From: Aldehydirespirator sp965116665
GTDB taxonomy: Bacteria > Actinomycetota > Acidimicrobiia > Acidimicrobiales > Aldehydirespiratoraceae
DNA: 64,000 bases
Assembly: GCA_965116665.1 (NCBI GenBank)
Contig: OZ220709.1
Span: 372,001 to 436,000 of the forward strand
Direction: 5' to 3'
A model generated the notes under the pieces. The model worked only from the letters and a program-made list of their open reading frames with translations, had not been told where the DNA came from and searched no databases. Each line of letters opens with the position of its first letter. Positions within the stretch are counted from its first letter, which is position 1. Positions 49,426 to 58,872 of this stretch are shown piece by piece. The position numbers were made by a program, and so were the translations under genes.

Positions 49426-52044
49426 ATGGCCAACGCCCTAGTCATCGTTGAGTCGCCGGCCAAGGCGAAGACGATCTCCGGCTATCTCGGGGACGGCTAT
49501 GTCGTGGAGTCCTCCATCGGCCACATCCGCGACCTGCCCAGCCGGGCGGCCGAAGTGCCCAAGGCCTACAAGTCCGAGTCGTGGGCCCGTCTCGGGATCG
49601 ACGTCGACAACGGCTTCAAGCCGCTGTACGTGGTCAACAGCGACAAGCGTGAGCAGGTCCGCAAGCTGAAGAGCCTGCTGGCCGACGCCGACGAGCTGTA
49701 CCTGGCCACCGACGAGGACCGCGAGGGCGAGGCCATCGCCTGGCACCTGATGGAGGTGCTCAACCCGCGCGTCCCGGTGAAACGGATGGTGTTCCACGAG
49801 ATCACCAGGCCGGCCATCTCCGCCGCGGTCGCCTCGCCCCGAGAGCTCGACCGCCGGCTGGTGGACGCCCAGGAGGCCCGCCGGATGCTCGACCGGCTCT
49901 ACGGCTACGAGGTGTCGCCGGTCCTGTGGAAGAAGGTGACGCCCCAGCTGTCGGCCGGCCGCGTGCAGAGCGTGGCGGTGCGCATCGTGGTGGAGCGCGA
50001 GCGGGAGCGCATGAGCTTCGTCAGCGCCTCCTTCTGGGGCCTGACGGCCACGTTCGCTCCCCAACAGACCCAAGGGCCGGAGTTCACGGCCGCTCTGGCC
50101 TCACTCGACGGCTCGCGCGTCGCGACGGCGCGGGACTTCGGCCCCGACGGCCGCGCCTCCCGCGACGGCCTTACCGTGCTCGACGAGGCCGGAGCCGCGA
50201 CCTTGGTCGCAGGGCTGCAGGACTCGGCCTTCGCGGTGAGGTCGCGCACATCCAAGCCGTACCGGCGCCGCCCGGCGCCGCCGTTCATAACCTCCACACT
50301 GCAGCAGGAGGCGGCTCGCAAGCTGGGCATGTCCTCGGCCGCGGCCATGAGAGCGGCCCAGTCGCTGTACGAGAAGGGCTTCATCACCTACATGCGGACC
50401 GACAGCACGTCGCTGTCGTCGGCCGCGGTGGCCGCGGCCCGCTCCGAGGTCGCCGGTCGCTACGGGCAGCATCTGCTGCCGGACAAGCCGAGGACCTACG
50501 CCAGCAAGGTCAAGAACGCCCAGGAGGCCCACGAGGCCATCCGGCCCGCCGGAGAGGCCTTCACCGACCCCAGGACGGTGGCCCGGCAGGTGCCGGTGCC
50601 CGAGGCTCGGCTGTACGAGCTGGTCTGGAAGCGGACGCTGGCCAGCCAGATGACCGACTGCACCGGCGAGACCGTTCAGCTACGGGTGGGCGCCCACACT
50701 TCAGCGGGCACCGACGCCGAGTTCGCGGCCAGCGGCACCGTGATAACCCATCTGGGCTTCCGCGAGGTGTACACCGAGGGCACCGACGCCGGCGAGGCGG
50801 GCGAGGCCGCCGACGAGCGGCGCCTGCCCTCGCTCGACGAGGGCGACCCGGTCGACCAGGTTCGGGAAATGGAGGCCTCCGGGCACGAGACCCAGCCGCC
50901 GGCCCGCTACACGGAGGCGTCGCTGGTGCGGCGCCTCGAGCAGCTCGGCGTGGGCCGGCCCTCGACCTACTCGTCGATCATGGGCACCATCACCGACCGG
51001 GGCTACGTGTGGAAGAAGGGATCGGCGCTGGTGCCGTCGTTCACCGCGTTCTCGGTGGTGAACCTGCTGGAGCGCCACTTCCCCAAGCTGGTCGACTACG
51101 CCTTCACCGCCGAGATGGAGGACGATCTCGACCGGATAGCCACCGGTGCCGAGGAGCAGGTGCCGTGGCTCCAGCGGTTCTATTTCGGCGGTTCCGACGA
51201 CCCGGGCCTCAAGGAGAAGGTGTCCAGCCGTCTGGGCGACATCGACGCCCGCTCGGTGAACTCGATCCGGCTGGGTGCCGATGCCGACGGTGTGGAGGTC
51301 GAGGTCCGGGTATGGCGCGACGGTGCCAGCGTGCACAGGGGCGAGGACTCGGTCTCGGTGCCCGACGGCACCGCTCCCGACGAGCTCAACGTCGATCGGG
51401 TGCTGGAGTTGCTGGCCGCCGGAAGCGACGAGCGGGCGCTGGGCACCGATCCCGACACCGGGCTGTCCGTCGTGGCCAAGTCGGGCCGTTACGGACCGTA
51501 CGTGCAGCTCGGGCTGGCCGACGAGGTTCCCGACAAGCCCAAGTTCGCATCGCTGCTCAAGACGATGCAGCTGGAGACGGTCACTCTGGATGAGGCGCTG
51601 AAGCTGCTGTCGCTTCCCCGCACGGTCGGGGCCGATCCTGCCGACGGGGTGGAGATCACTGTCCAGAACGGTCGCTACGGGCCCTTCGTGCGCAAGGGTT
51701 CCGAGAGCCGCAGCCTGGCCAGTGAGGACCAGCTGTTCACGGTCACCCTCGAGGAGTGCCTGGCCTTGCTGTCCCAGCCCAAGAGCCGCGGCCGGTCGGC
51801 GGCTCCGGCCGCACCCCTGAGGGAGCTGGGCTCCGATCCGGTCACGGGACGGGCCGTCGTGGTCAAGGACGGGCGCTACGGCCATTACGTCACCGACGGA
51901 GAGGTCAACGCATCCCTGCGCACCGGTGACACGGTCGAGGGACTGACTCTCGACCGGGCCTGTGATCTGCTGGCCGAGAAGCGGGCCAAGGGTCCGGCCA
52001 AGAAGCGTCCCGCTCGGCGGAAGCCGGCCCGGAAGCGAAGCTGA
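49426..52044 (+). CDS. topA: DNA topoisomerase I
   Basis: An 872-residue type IA topoisomerase. TOPRIM domain from residue 1 (ALVIVESPAKAKTI, ATDEDREGEAIAWHL), RVQSVAVRIVVERE, and the catalytic Tyr322 in GFITYMRTDSTSLS. The C-terminus has repeats of the GRYGPYV type without Cys4 zinc fingers, as usual in actinobacteria, and ends in a Lys/Arg/Ala/Pro tail that helps DNA binding. The ATG is 144 bp after nhaA; a TATCCT at 49366-49371 may be the -10 box. Confidence 0.97.
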   Translation: MANALVIVESPAKAKTISGYLGDGYVVESSIGHIRDLPSRAAEVPKAYKSESWARLGIDVDNGFKPLYVVNSDKREQVRKLKSLLADADELYLATDEDREGEAIAWHLMEVLNPRVPVKRMVFHEITRPAISAAVASPRELDRRLVDAQEARRMLDRLYGYEVSPVLWKKVTPQLSAGRVQSVAVRIVVERERERMSFVSASFWGLTATFAPQQTQGPEFTAALASLDGSRVATARDFGPDGRASRDGLTVLDEAGAATLVAGLQDSAFAVRSRTSKPYRRRPAPPFITSTLQQEAARKLGMSSAAAMRAAQSLYEKGFITYMRTDSTSLSSAAVAAARSEVAGRYGQHLLPDKPRTYASKVKNAQEAHEAIRPAGEAFTDPRTVARQVPVPEARLYELVWKRTLASQMTDCTGETVQLRVGAHTSAGTDAEFAASGTVITHLGFREVYTEGTDAGEAGEAADERRLPSLDEGDPVDQVREMEASGHETQPPARYTEASLVRRLEQLGVGRPSTYSSIMGTITDRGYVWKKGSALVPSFTAFSVVNLLERHFPKLVDYAFTAEMEDDLDRIATGAEEQVPWLQRFYFGGSDDPGLKEKVSSRLGDIDARSVNSIRLGADADGVEVEVRVWRDGASVHRGEDSVSVPDGTAPDELNVDRVLELLAAGSDERALGTDPDTGLSVVAKSGRYGPYVQLGLADEVPDKPKFASLLKTMQLETVTLDEALKLLSLPRTVGADPADGVEITVQNGRYGPFVRKGSESRSLASEDQLFTVTLEECLALLSQPKSRGRSAAPAAPLRELGSDPVTGRAVVVKDGRYGHYVTDGEVNASLRTGDTVEGLTLDRACDLLAEKRAKGPAKKRPARRKPARKRS

Positions 52045-52092
52045 GACACCCCCTCGCGACGAGAAACTCTCTCACCCGTCGGCCGGGCGCCG

Positions 52093-52098
52093 TAGCCT
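52093..52098 (+). promoter_or_regulatory. -10 box of a leaderless promoter for the MFS-tmk-holB genes
   Basis: TAGCCT followed by 8 nt and GTG 52107. Confidence 0.5.
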
Positions 52099-52106
52099 CG
52101 GGTGCC

Positions 52107-53657
52107 GTGGGAGAGCAGCCCCCCCGCTCCTCGGCCGGCATACGGCTCGATGAGGCCTTCGAGGCGGTACGGCCGGCCGGCCGCCTGGAGCGGATCTTCG
52201 GCACATGGGACTTCTTCAGGCTCTGGATCGCCCAGGTGGTCTCGGCCACCGGCGACTGGCTCGGGCTGTTCGCCACCATCGCCCTGGCGGATCAGCTGGC
52301 TCCGGAGGGCTCCAAGAGCACCGCCATCGCCCTGGTCCTGGTCACCCGGGTGGCTCCGGGGTTCTTCCTGGCCACCGCGGTGGGCGTGATCGTCGACCGG
52401 CTCAACCGCAAGCGGGTGATGGTCGCCTGCGATGTGGGCCGGGCGCTGGTGCTGGTGACGCTGCCGTTCGTCGACACCCTGATCGGGCTGATCATCGCCA
52501 GCACGCTGCTGGAGCTTCTCACGATGATGTGGCAGCCCGCCAAGGAGGCGACGGTCCCCAATCTCGTGCCCCGGGACAAGCTCACCTCGGCCAATTCGTT
52601 GAACGTGGCCGCCGCCTACGGCATGTTCCCGGTGGCCGCGGGCGTGGCCGCGCTGCTGGCCAAGGCGGCCGAGGCGATGTCCGACGAGGGGTGGGTGACC
52701 ACCCTGCGGCTCAACGAGGAGGGCCTCGCCTTCTACGTCGACGCCCTGTCGTTCCTAGTCACGGCGTTGATCATCTGGCGGATCGCCATTCCGACCCGCA
52801 CCCGCGACGAGCGCCGGGCGACGGAGCGGGGAAGCCTGGACCTCGGTGGGGCCATCCGGGATCTTCGGGAGGGCTGGCGCCTGGTGGGGAAGAACCCGAT
52901 CGTGCGGTCGGTGAACGTGGGCCTGGCCACTGCGGTGATGGGCGCGGGGATGGTGTTCCTGCTGGGTGCCCGCTTCGTGGACGAGGTGATCGTGGGGCGG
53001 GAGGCCGACTTTCACGCCGTGCTGTTCTCGCTCGGAGTGGGCATGGCTGTCGGCGTCGGGTCGGCGTCGGCGCTGCAGAACCGGATCAACCGCACCCGGG
53101 GGTTCACATCGGCGCTCATCGGCGCAGGGGTCGTGCTGCTGGTGGCCGCGTCGGTGGATCGGCTGTCGCTGATGATCCCGCTGGTGGTGATGCTGGGGAT
53201 GCTGGCGGGCCCCTCCTACGTCCTCGGGTTCACGCTGCTGCACGAGAACGTGAGCAACGAGATCAGGGGCCGGGTGTTCGCCGCGCTGCTGGTGCTGGTG
53301 CGGCTGTGCGTGCTGATCGCTCTGGCTGTGGGCGGGGTGCTGGCCGACCTGCTCGACAATCTCTCGAGCAGGTGGTGGGACGGCTCCATCGAGGTGCTGG
53401 GCGCCCGGGTCGAGCTTCCTGGCGTTCGGCTGACGATGTGGTTGGCCGGGGCGATCATCGTGATCGCCGGCGCTCTTGCCAGCCTGAGCCTTCGTTCGGG
53501 CTCGGTCCGGTCCGGTGAAGGGGCGGGCGGATGGGACACCTCCGGGGCCCCGGAGCCGGTCGATGTTCCGGCCGTGGCTGCGGTCACGGCGCCGGAGGTG
53601 TCCTCCGAAGCGCCCGATGAGCCGGCGGCGGAGCCTCCGGTGGGGCCGGATCAGTGA
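52107..53657 (+). CDS. MFS transporter (MFS_3 type)
   Basis: A 516-residue polytopic protein. FFRLWIAQVVSATGDWLGLF is the typical first helix of this group, and VDRLNRKRVMVACDVGRALV is the loop 2-3 motif of MFS exporters. The C-terminal tail after residue ~465 is Pro/Ala/Glu-rich and probably cytosolic. The substrate is unknown. A topA-MFS-tmk-holB order is common in actinobacteria. The stop overlaps the tmk GTG. Confidence 0.88.
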   Translation: MGEQPPRSSAGIRLDEAFEAVRPAGRLERIFGTWDFFRLWIAQVVSATGDWLGLFATIALADQLAPEGSKSTAIALVLVTRVAPGFFLATAVGVIVDRLNRKRVMVACDVGRALVLVTLPFVDTLIGLIIASTLLELLTMMWQPAKEATVPNLVPRDKLTSANSLNVAAAYGMFPVAAGVAALLAKAAEAMSDEGWVTTLRLNEEGLAFYVDALSFLVTALIIWRIAIPTRTRDERRATERGSLDLGGAIRDLREGWRLVGKNPIVRSVNVGLATAVMGAGMVFLLGARFVDEVIVGREADFHAVLFSLGVGMAVGVGSASALQNRINRTRGFTSALIGAGVVLLVAASVDRLSLMIPLVVMLGMLAGPSYVLGFTLLHENVSNEIRGRVFAALLVLVRLCVLIALAVGGVLADLLDNLSSRWWDGSIEVLGARVELPGVRLTMWLAGAIIVIAGALASLSLRSGSVRSGEGAGGWDTSGAPEPVDVPAVAAVTAPEVSSEAPDEPAAEPPVGPDQ

Positions 53658-54259
53658 GCGGCCGGCTGATCGCGGTCGAAGGCGTGGACGCGTCGGGCAA
53701 GTCCACCCAGGCCCGGATGCTCGCCGATTCGCTGGGAGCGGTGTTCACGTTCCAATTCGGCGCCACCGATGTGGGCAGGGTGATCAGGGACGTTCTGCTC
53801 GACCCGGGCAACGACTCGGTCGACGACCGCACCGAGGCGCTTCTGATCATCGCAGACAAGGCTCAGCACGTCGCCGAGATCGTCGGGCCGGCACTGGAGT
53901 CCGGCCGCGACGTGGTGACCGACCGCTTCACCGCTTCGACGCTCGCCTACCAGGGCTACGGGCGGGGGCTCGACCTCGACGAGTTGAGGGCGATGATGCG
54001 CTTCGCCACCGGGGGGCTCGAGCCGGACCTGACCGTGCTGATGGACCTCTCGCTCGAGCAGGCCTGGCAGCGGCTGGGGTCGTCGGTGGACCGCTTCGAG
54101 GGGGAGGGCCGGGAGTTCCTCGACCGGGTGCGAGCCGGCTACCTCGCCCTGGCCGGAACCGACCCCGAGCGCTGGGCGATTATTGACGCGCACGGCACCA
54201 CCGGCGAGGTCGCAGCCCGGATCCTGACCGTGGTGCGCCAGCATCTCGGCGACGGGTGA
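53654..54259 (+). CDS. tmk: Thymidylate kinase
   Basis: A 201-residue dTMP kinase. P-loop VEGVDASGKSTQARML, the DRFTASTLAYQGYGRG segment and the LID region near residue 140 are present. It phosphorylates dTMP to dTDP for DNA synthesis. GTG overlaps the MFS stop by 4 bp, and its stop overlaps the holB start. Confidence 0.93.
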   Translation: MSGRLIAVEGVDASGKSTQARMLADSLGAVFTFQFGATDVGRVIRDVLLDPGNDSVDDRTEALLIIADKAQHVAEIVGPALESGRDVVTDRFTASTLAYQGYGRGLDLDELRAMMRFATGGLEPDLTVLMDLSLEQAWQRLGSSVDRFEGEGREFLDRVRAGYLALAGTDPERWAIIDAHGTTGEVAARILTVVRQHLGDG

Positions 54260-55389
54260 TGAGCCTCCTGGAGCCAGCTGCAGAAACGGTCCCGGCCGAA
54301 CCGTGGTCCCCGGTAGTGGGCCAGCCGCGGGCGGTGGCCTCGCTGGGGTCGGCGGTGGCGTCGCCGGTGCACGCCTACCTGCTGGTCGGGCCCCGGGGCT
54401 CGGGCAAGCGGACCGCCGCGGCCGCGTTCGCGGGCGAGTTGATCGTGGCCGCCGACGAGCGGGCCGGCGCCGAGCCCGCACGGGCGCAGCGGCATCGCCG
54501 GCTGGCCGCCCGCGAGGACCATCCCGACATATTCGTGCTCAGCCCGGCGGGCAACAGCCTGCGTCGGGAGGAGGAGGTGTCGCAGCTCATCGTGGAGGCG
54601 AGCCGCACGCCGGTGGAGGGCACCCGCAAGGTGCTGGTCGTGGACCGGTTCCACACCTCTACCGGCGCCGCGGCCGCGGCCCTGCTCAAGCCGGTGGAGG
54701 AGCCCGCGGCGTCGGTGGTGTGGGTGCTGCTGGCCGAGCAGGTCCTGCCCGAGCATGTCACCATCGCGTCGCGTTGCGCCCGGGTGGATTTCGGTCCCGT
54801 CCCCGACGATGAGATCGCGGCCGTCCTGGTGTCCGAGGGGCTGGCCGGGGAGGACCGGGCCCCGCTGGTGGCGGCCGCGGCCGCGGGGAATCTCCGCCGG
54901 GCCCGGGTCCTGGCTGCCGACGAGCGGGTGGCGGCCCGGCAACAGGCATGGTGGTCGGCCCCGGGGCGCTTGGACGGCACCGGGGCCGCGGTGGCGGAGC
55001 TGGTGGCCGAGCTGCGAGCGCTGATCGACGACGCCGGCGAGGCCCTGACCGAGCGTCACCGGGCCGAGATGGTCGCCCTTGACGAGCGCGAGGCCCAGTT
55101 CGGCACCCGCGGCTCCGGCCGCCGCGACATCGAGGCTCAGCACAGGCGCGAGCACCGCCAGTTCCGCACCGACGAGATCCGCTTCGGCCTGGCCACGCTC
55201 ACGGCCCGCTACCGGGAGCAGCTCGCATCGGAGCCGCACGATCCGGCGACCGACCGCCGAGCCGTCAGGGCCATCGACCGGCTCCGAGCCACCGCTGAGA
55301 GCCTGATCCGCTCCCCGAACGAAGCCCTGACCCTCCAAGCCCTCTTCCTGGACCTCCCGCCCGCACACGAGCCTGCCCGGAGAGTCTGA
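54256..55389 (+). CDS. holB: DNA polymerase III delta' subunit
   Basis: A 377-residue clamp-loader-type AAA+ protein. VVGQPRAVASL opens it, Walker A is VGPRGSGKRTAAAAF, and the sensor-like segment LLVAD/VVWVLLAEQVLPEHVTIASRC follows. The Cys4 zinc module found in many delta' and tau/gamma subunits is missing. The start is either GTG 54256, overlapping the tmk stop, or the next ATG 54259. Confidence 0.88.
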   Translation: MMSLLEPAAETVPAEPWSPVVGQPRAVASLGSAVASPVHAYLLVGPRGSGKRTAAAAFAGELIVAADERAGAEPARAQRHRRLAAREDHPDIFVLSPAGNSLRREEEVSQLIVEASRTPVEGTRKVLVVDRFHTSTGAAAAALLKPVEEPAASVVWVLLAEQVLPEHVTIASRCARVDFGPVPDDEIAAVLVSEGLAGEDRAPLVAAAAAGNLRRARVLAADERVAARQQAWWSAPGRLDGTGAAVAELVAELRALIDDAGEALTERHRAEMVALDEREAQFGTRGSGRRDIEAQHRREHRQFRTDEIRFGLATLTARYREQLASEPHDPATDRRAVRAIDRLRATAESLIRSPNEALTLQALFLDLPPAHEPARRV

Positions 55390-55438
55390 ACCGGTAGTCT
55401 GAGAGGGCGCTGGGTGGGCCCGCCTGCCGGGCGCACAG

Positions 55439-55511
55439 GCCCGAATAGCTCAGCCGGTAGAGCGACGCTCTCGTAAAGCGTAGGTCAGGGGTTCAAGTCC
55501 CCTTTCGGGCT
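55439..55511 (+). tRNA. tRNA-Thr (anticodon CGT)
   Basis: A 73-nt cloverleaf: acceptor GCCCGAA/TTCGGGC, D stem GCTC/GAGC, anticodon stem ACGCT/AGCGT with loop CTCGTAA (anticodon 55472-55474), T arm AGGGG-TTCAAGT-CCCCT, discriminator T. The 3' CCA is not encoded. It sits between holB and the sigma-factor gene. Confidence 0.95.
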
Positions 55512-55548
55512 CCCTCCCTCCCCGCCATCCCGAAGAGGCGGCTTCTAG

Positions 55549-56193
55549 ATGGCCGACCAGGCAACTTTCGCGGACGACGCCCTGCCGCTGATGCAGTCGC
55601 TCTACTCGGCGGCGCTCCGGTTGACCCGCAACCGCGCCGACGCCGAGGACCTGGTCTCGGAGACCTACCTGCGGGCCTACCGCTCCTACGGCACGTTCGT
55701 CGCGGGGACCAACCTCAAGGCCTGGATGTATCGCATCCTCACCAACGCCTACATCACCGAGTACCGGCGCCGGCAGCGCCGGCCCGCGGAGACCGACCTC
55801 GGCGATGTGGAGCACCTCTACCTCTACCGCCGCCTCGGAGGCGACACCGGCGCGCGGCTCGGCCGCAGTGTCGAGGACGAGCTTGCCGGCCTGTTCGCCG
55901 ACCACGAGGTCGTCCAGGCGGTGGAGGACCTCCCGGACTACTACCGGCTTCCCGTGCTGCTCGCCGATGTGGAGGGCTTCTCCTACTCCGAGATCGCCGA
56001 GATCCTCGACGTCCCCATCGGCACGGTGATGAGCCGCCTGCACCGGGGAAGAAAACAGCTCCACAAGGGGTTGTACGACTTTGCCGTCCGCAACCGGCTC
56101 CTCCCCGACGCCGACGACGGCACCAGCGATCCGTCCATCGGCGGTGCCTCGCAGCCCGATCCCCCGGTCCCAGAACACAACCCCAGGAGCTGA
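55549..56193 (+). CDS. sigR: SigR/SigH-type ECF RNA polymerase sigma factor
   Basis: A 214-residue group IV sigma factor. Region 2: DAEDLVSETYLRAYRSYGTF and LKAWMYRILTNAYITEYRRR; region 4: FSYSEIAEILDVPIGTVMSRLHRGRK. The following gene encodes an RsrA-like zinc anti-sigma factor, which identifies it as the thiol-stress sigma factor of actinobacteria. Confidence 0.93.
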   Translation: MADQATFADDALPLMQSLYSAALRLTRNRADAEDLVSETYLRAYRSYGTFVAGTNLKAWMYRILTNAYITEYRRRQRRPAETDLGDVEHLYLYRRLGGDTGARLGRSVEDELAGLFADHEVVQAVEDLPDYYRLPVLLADVEGFSYSEIAEILDVPIGTVMSRLHRGRKQLHKGLYDFAVRNRLLPDADDGTSDPSIGGASQPDPPVPEHNPRS

Positions 56194-56196
56194 GCC

Positions 56197-56433
56197 GTGG
56201 CTCATCAATGCGACGACATCTGCCGGGACCTGCACCTGTACCTCGACGGCGAGGCGACGGCCTCGACTCGAACCGTCATCTCCGTGCATCTCGACGGCTG
56301 CGGGCACTGTGCCGACGTGTTCCGCTTCGAGTCCCAGGTCCGGATGGCGGTGGCCCGCTGCTGCTGCGGCGAGCCCGTCCCCGAGTCGCTGCGAGTGCGC
56401 GTCCTGCAAGCCATCTACACTGCGGACCCATGA
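56197..56433 (+). CDS. rsrA: RsrA-like mycothiol-system anti-sigma factor
   Basis: A 78-residue ZAS-domain protein. Zinc ligands H31-x3-C35-x2-C38 (HLDGCGHC) and Cys9 are in place, followed by ARCCCGE, as in RsrA. In family members disulfide formation between these cysteines releases SigR. The GTG start is 4 bp after the sigR stop, so the two are coupled. Confidence 0.93.
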   Translation: MAHQCDDICRDLHLYLDGEATASTRTVISVHLDGCGHCADVFRFESQVRMAVARCCCGEPVPESLRVRVLQAIYTADP

Positions 56434-56561
56434 CCATCGCTGGAGTCGTGTGGCACTTCTGGATCGCCGTCCCGCTGGCCGTGGCGGGCATCGTCTCCAT
56501 CGTGGCGACGATCGCCGGTTATCTCCAGAAGGTCACCTACAAGCGATACCCGAGGGACTGA
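56430..56561 (+). CDS. Small single-pass membrane protein
   Basis: A 43-residue protein, MTIAGVVWHFWIAVPLAVAG then a hydrophobic stretch and a basic tail QKVTYKRYPRD. One transmembrane helix with the C-terminus probably inside. The ATG overlaps the rsrA stop by 4 bp, and the frame ends 11 bp before the next gene, so it is very likely translated. Function unknown; similar short proteins occur in actinobacteria after rsrA-type genes. Confidence 0.6.
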   Translation: MTIAGVVWHFWIAVPLAVAGIVSIVATIAGYLQKVTYKRYPRD

Positions 56562-56571
56562 GCCTCCCCGC

Positions 56572-57747
56572 ATGGGCGCCGCCGCCGGCGATCCCGCCGC
56601 CGGGGACTCTGCCGAGATCGCAAGGCTGGTCGAGTCCGCCGACGACGGATCCTCAGAGCCCGAAGAACCCTCGGATCCCATCGACTGGGACATGGCCCGC
56701 CGTGTGGCCCTGCGGACCGCCAAGCGCGAGCCCTACGACGCGCCACGCTGGCGCAACGGCCTGGCCGAGGACTTCTTCGAGTGCACCCGGCGGGCCGAGG
56801 AACTGGTGACCGAATGCACGGGCCTGCGCTCCGCGGCCGGCCCGGCTAGGGGCAGGGTCACCGACCGCGCCGGCTGGATCGACGCCAACCTGGCTTCGTT
56901 CCAGCGACTGCTGCGCCCCCTCACCGCCAAGCTCGGCTCGAGCTCCGACGGGGTGATGGCGCCCATCACCCGCCGGGTGGCCGGCGCCGAGCTGGGCGTG
57001 ATGCTGGGGTGGATGTCCACCCGGGTGCTGGGCCAGTACGACCTGCTCGTCATCGAGGACGAGAAGCCCGAGGAGCAGGACATCGTGTACTACGTGGCCC
57101 CCAACGTCGTGGCGCTGGAGAACCGCTACGCGTTCGACGCCGGCCAGTTCCGGCTCTGGCTGGCGCTCCACGAGGTCACCCACCGGGCCCAGTTCACCGG
57201 CGTGGACTGGATGCGCGCCCACTTCATCGGCCTGGTCGAATCGGTGCTCGACTCGGTGGAGCCCGACCCCAAGCGGATCGCGGAGGCCGCTCGCCGGGTG
57301 CTAGAGGCTCGCCGCAGGGGTGAGGATCCCCTGGCCGCGGGCGGGGTGATGGCGCTGTTCGCCTCGGAGGCCCAGGTCGAGACGCTGGAGAAGCTGGCCG
57401 GACTGATGAGCCTGCTGGAGGGCCATGGGGACGTGATCATGGACCGCGCCGGCGACGGTCTGGTCCCCTCCGCGCCCCGCTTCGGCCGGGTCATGCGCAA
57501 CCGGCGCAAGTCGGCGAGCGGCTTCAACAAGGTCTTCCAGCGGCTGATCGGACTCGACGCCAAGATCAAGCAGTACGCCGAGGGAGAGCAGTTCATCGAG
57601 GCCGTCGAGGAGGCCGGCGGCACGGCCCTGCTCGACCGGGTGTGGGAGGGTCCCGAGAACGTCCCCGGCATCGCCGAGATCCGCAGCCCCGACGACTGGA
57701 TCGCCCGTATGGGCGCAGCGGCCTGCGACGCCGACACCTCGCGGTGA
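56572..57747 (+). CDS. Zinc metalloprotease-like protein, DUF2342 (F420-biosynthesis-associated family)
   Basis: A 391-residue protein. The core LHEVTHRAQFTGVDWMRAHF carries an HExxH-like HEVTH plus a later helix, the mark of the DUF2342/putative hydrolase family found in F420-using actinobacteria; its role is not proven. The N-terminal ~35 residues are acidic and poorly ordered. The frame runs into dispersed repeat C shortly after its stop. Confidence 0.85.
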   Translation: MGAAAGDPAAGDSAEIARLVESADDGSSEPEEPSDPIDWDMARRVALRTAKREPYDAPRWRNGLAEDFFECTRRAEELVTECTGLRSAAGPARGRVTDRAGWIDANLASFQRLLRPLTAKLGSSSDGVMAPITRRVAGAELGVMLGWMSTRVLGQYDLLVIEDEKPEEQDIVYYVAPNVVALENRYAFDAGQFRLWLALHEVTHRAQFTGVDWMRAHFIGLVESVLDSVEPDPKRIAEAARRVLEARRRGEDPLAAGGVMALFASEAQVETLEKLAGLMSLLEGHGDVIMDRAGDGLVPSAPRFGRVMRNRRKSASGFNKVFQRLIGLDAKIKQYAEGEQFIEAVEEAGGTALLDRVWEGPENVPGIAEIRSPDDWIARMGAAACDADTSR

Positions 57748-57758
57748 AGATGCGGTGC

Positions 57759-57810
57759 CTCCCGCTCGTGCTCGCCCCCTCACGCGGCGCTCGGGCCACG
57801 GCCTCGCTCG
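57759..57810. repeat. Dispersed repeat C, diverged copy upstream of tilS
   Basis: CTCCCGCTCGTGCTCGCC through TCGGGCCACGGCCTCGCTCG, roughly 80% like the copies at 19120-19168 and 40824-41111. It fills the gap between the DUF2342 stop and the tilS GTG. Confidence 0.65.
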
Positions 57811-57844
57811 GCGCAGCCCCTGGCCGCAGCCGCGGCTGGAGACG

Positions 57845-58753
57845 GTGACCGGGACGCCGGGCGGGGCGGCATCGACCGCCCTCATCGACTCCCTCCTGGC
57901 TCGCTGCACCTTTCCCGCCCCCGGCGCCGAGGTGGTCTGCGGTCTGTCGGGAGGCCCCGACTCCGCTGCACTCGTCGCGCTGGCGACCGCCGCCGGGCTG
58001 GAGGTCACCGCTTGGCATGTGGACCACGGCCTACGCCCCTCGTCCACGGCCGACGCAGAGGTGGCTCGGGCCATCTCATCCCGCCTGGAGGCGGGTTTCG
58101 AGCTGCGTCGCGTGCAGGTCGATCTAGGCCCCAATCTGGAGGCGAGAGCCCGTGCTGCCCGCTACGGGGCCTTGCCTGGCGACGTGCTGGTCGGCCACAC
58201 CGCGGACGACCGGGCCGAAACCGTGCTGTTCAACATTGGCCGGGGCGGAGGCCTCGCCGGCGCGGCCGCGCCCCACGCCGGGGTTGGGCGCCCCCTTCTG
58301 GGCCTGCGCCGCTTCGAGACCCGCGCCCTGTGCGAGCAACTCGGCCTGCCCACCGTGCACGATCCGATGAACGACGACCCGTCTTTCGCCCGGGTTGCCA
58401 TCCGCAACGAGGTGATGCCCGCGCTGGCCAAGGCACTGGGCCGCGATCCGGTCCCGCTGCTCAACCGCCACGCCGATCTGGCCGCCCAGGCGCTCGAGGT
58501 GATCGTGGATCTGGCCGCGGGGCTGGACACGACGAACGCTGCTGTCCTAGCGGCCGCGCCGCGGGCGGTGGCGGCTGAGGCGCTGCGGAACTGGATCGCC
58601 GAGGCCGTGGGCTCAGCTCCGACGGCTGCCTCGATCGATCGGGTGCTCGAAGTCGCCGGCGGTCGCGGCATCGCCACCGAGATCACCGGAGGTCATCGAG
58701 TGGCTCGCACCGCGGGCCGCCTCCGGATCGAGCCCCATCGGACCGACCGCTGA
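57845..58753 (+). CDS. tilS: tRNA(Ile)-lysidine synthase
   Basis: A 302-residue PP-loop enzyme. The ATP-binding SGGPDSAAL lies near residue 33, then WHVDHGLRP, GHTADDRAETVLFNIGRG and NDDPSFARVAIRNEVMP, all TilS hallmarks. It converts cytidine 34 of tRNA-Ile to lysidine. GTG 57845 gives the family N-terminus; the upstream frame is repeat-derived. The C-terminal domain is short, as in many actinobacteria. Confidence 0.9.
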   Translation: MTGTPGGAASTALIDSLLARCTFPAPGAEVVCGLSGGPDSAALVALATAAGLEVTAWHVDHGLRPSSTADAEVARAISSRLEAGFELRRVQVDLGPNLEARARAARYGALPGDVLVGHTADDRAETVLFNIGRGGGLAGAAAPHAGVGRPLLGLRRFETRALCEQLGLPTVHDPMNDDPSFARVAIRNEVMPALAKALGRDPVPLLNRHADLAAQALEVIVDLAAGLDTTNAAVLAAAPRAVAAEALRNWIAEAVGSAPTAASIDRVLEVAGGRGIATEITGGHRVARTAGRLRIEPHRTDR

Positions 58754-58757
58754 CCAT

Positions 58758-58801
58758 TCCTGATGTAGTTGTTCCGCTGTGGTGCGGTCAACTACATCAA
58801 G
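58758..58801. repeat. Palindromic element A, copy 2
   Basis: An 11-bp perfect stem TGATGTAGTTG (58761-58771) with CAACTACATCA (58789-58799) and a 17-nt loop, 8 bp after the tilS stop. The loop is the reverse complement of the copy-1 loop at 13 of 17 positions, so the two copies are homologous and lie in opposite orientation. Here it separates tilS from hpt, which has its own promoter. Confidence 0.8.
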
Positions 58802-58860
58802 TTCGGCGCTCCGGCCGCTATCCGCCGAGCAGCGAGGGCAGAGGCCCCGCCGGGCCCCGG

Positions 58861-58866
58861 TATGGT
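58861..58866 (+). promoter_or_regulatory. -10 box of a leaderless promoter for hpt
   Basis: TATGGT followed by 6 nt and GTG 58873. Confidence 0.5.
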
Positions 58867-58872
58867 GCCAGG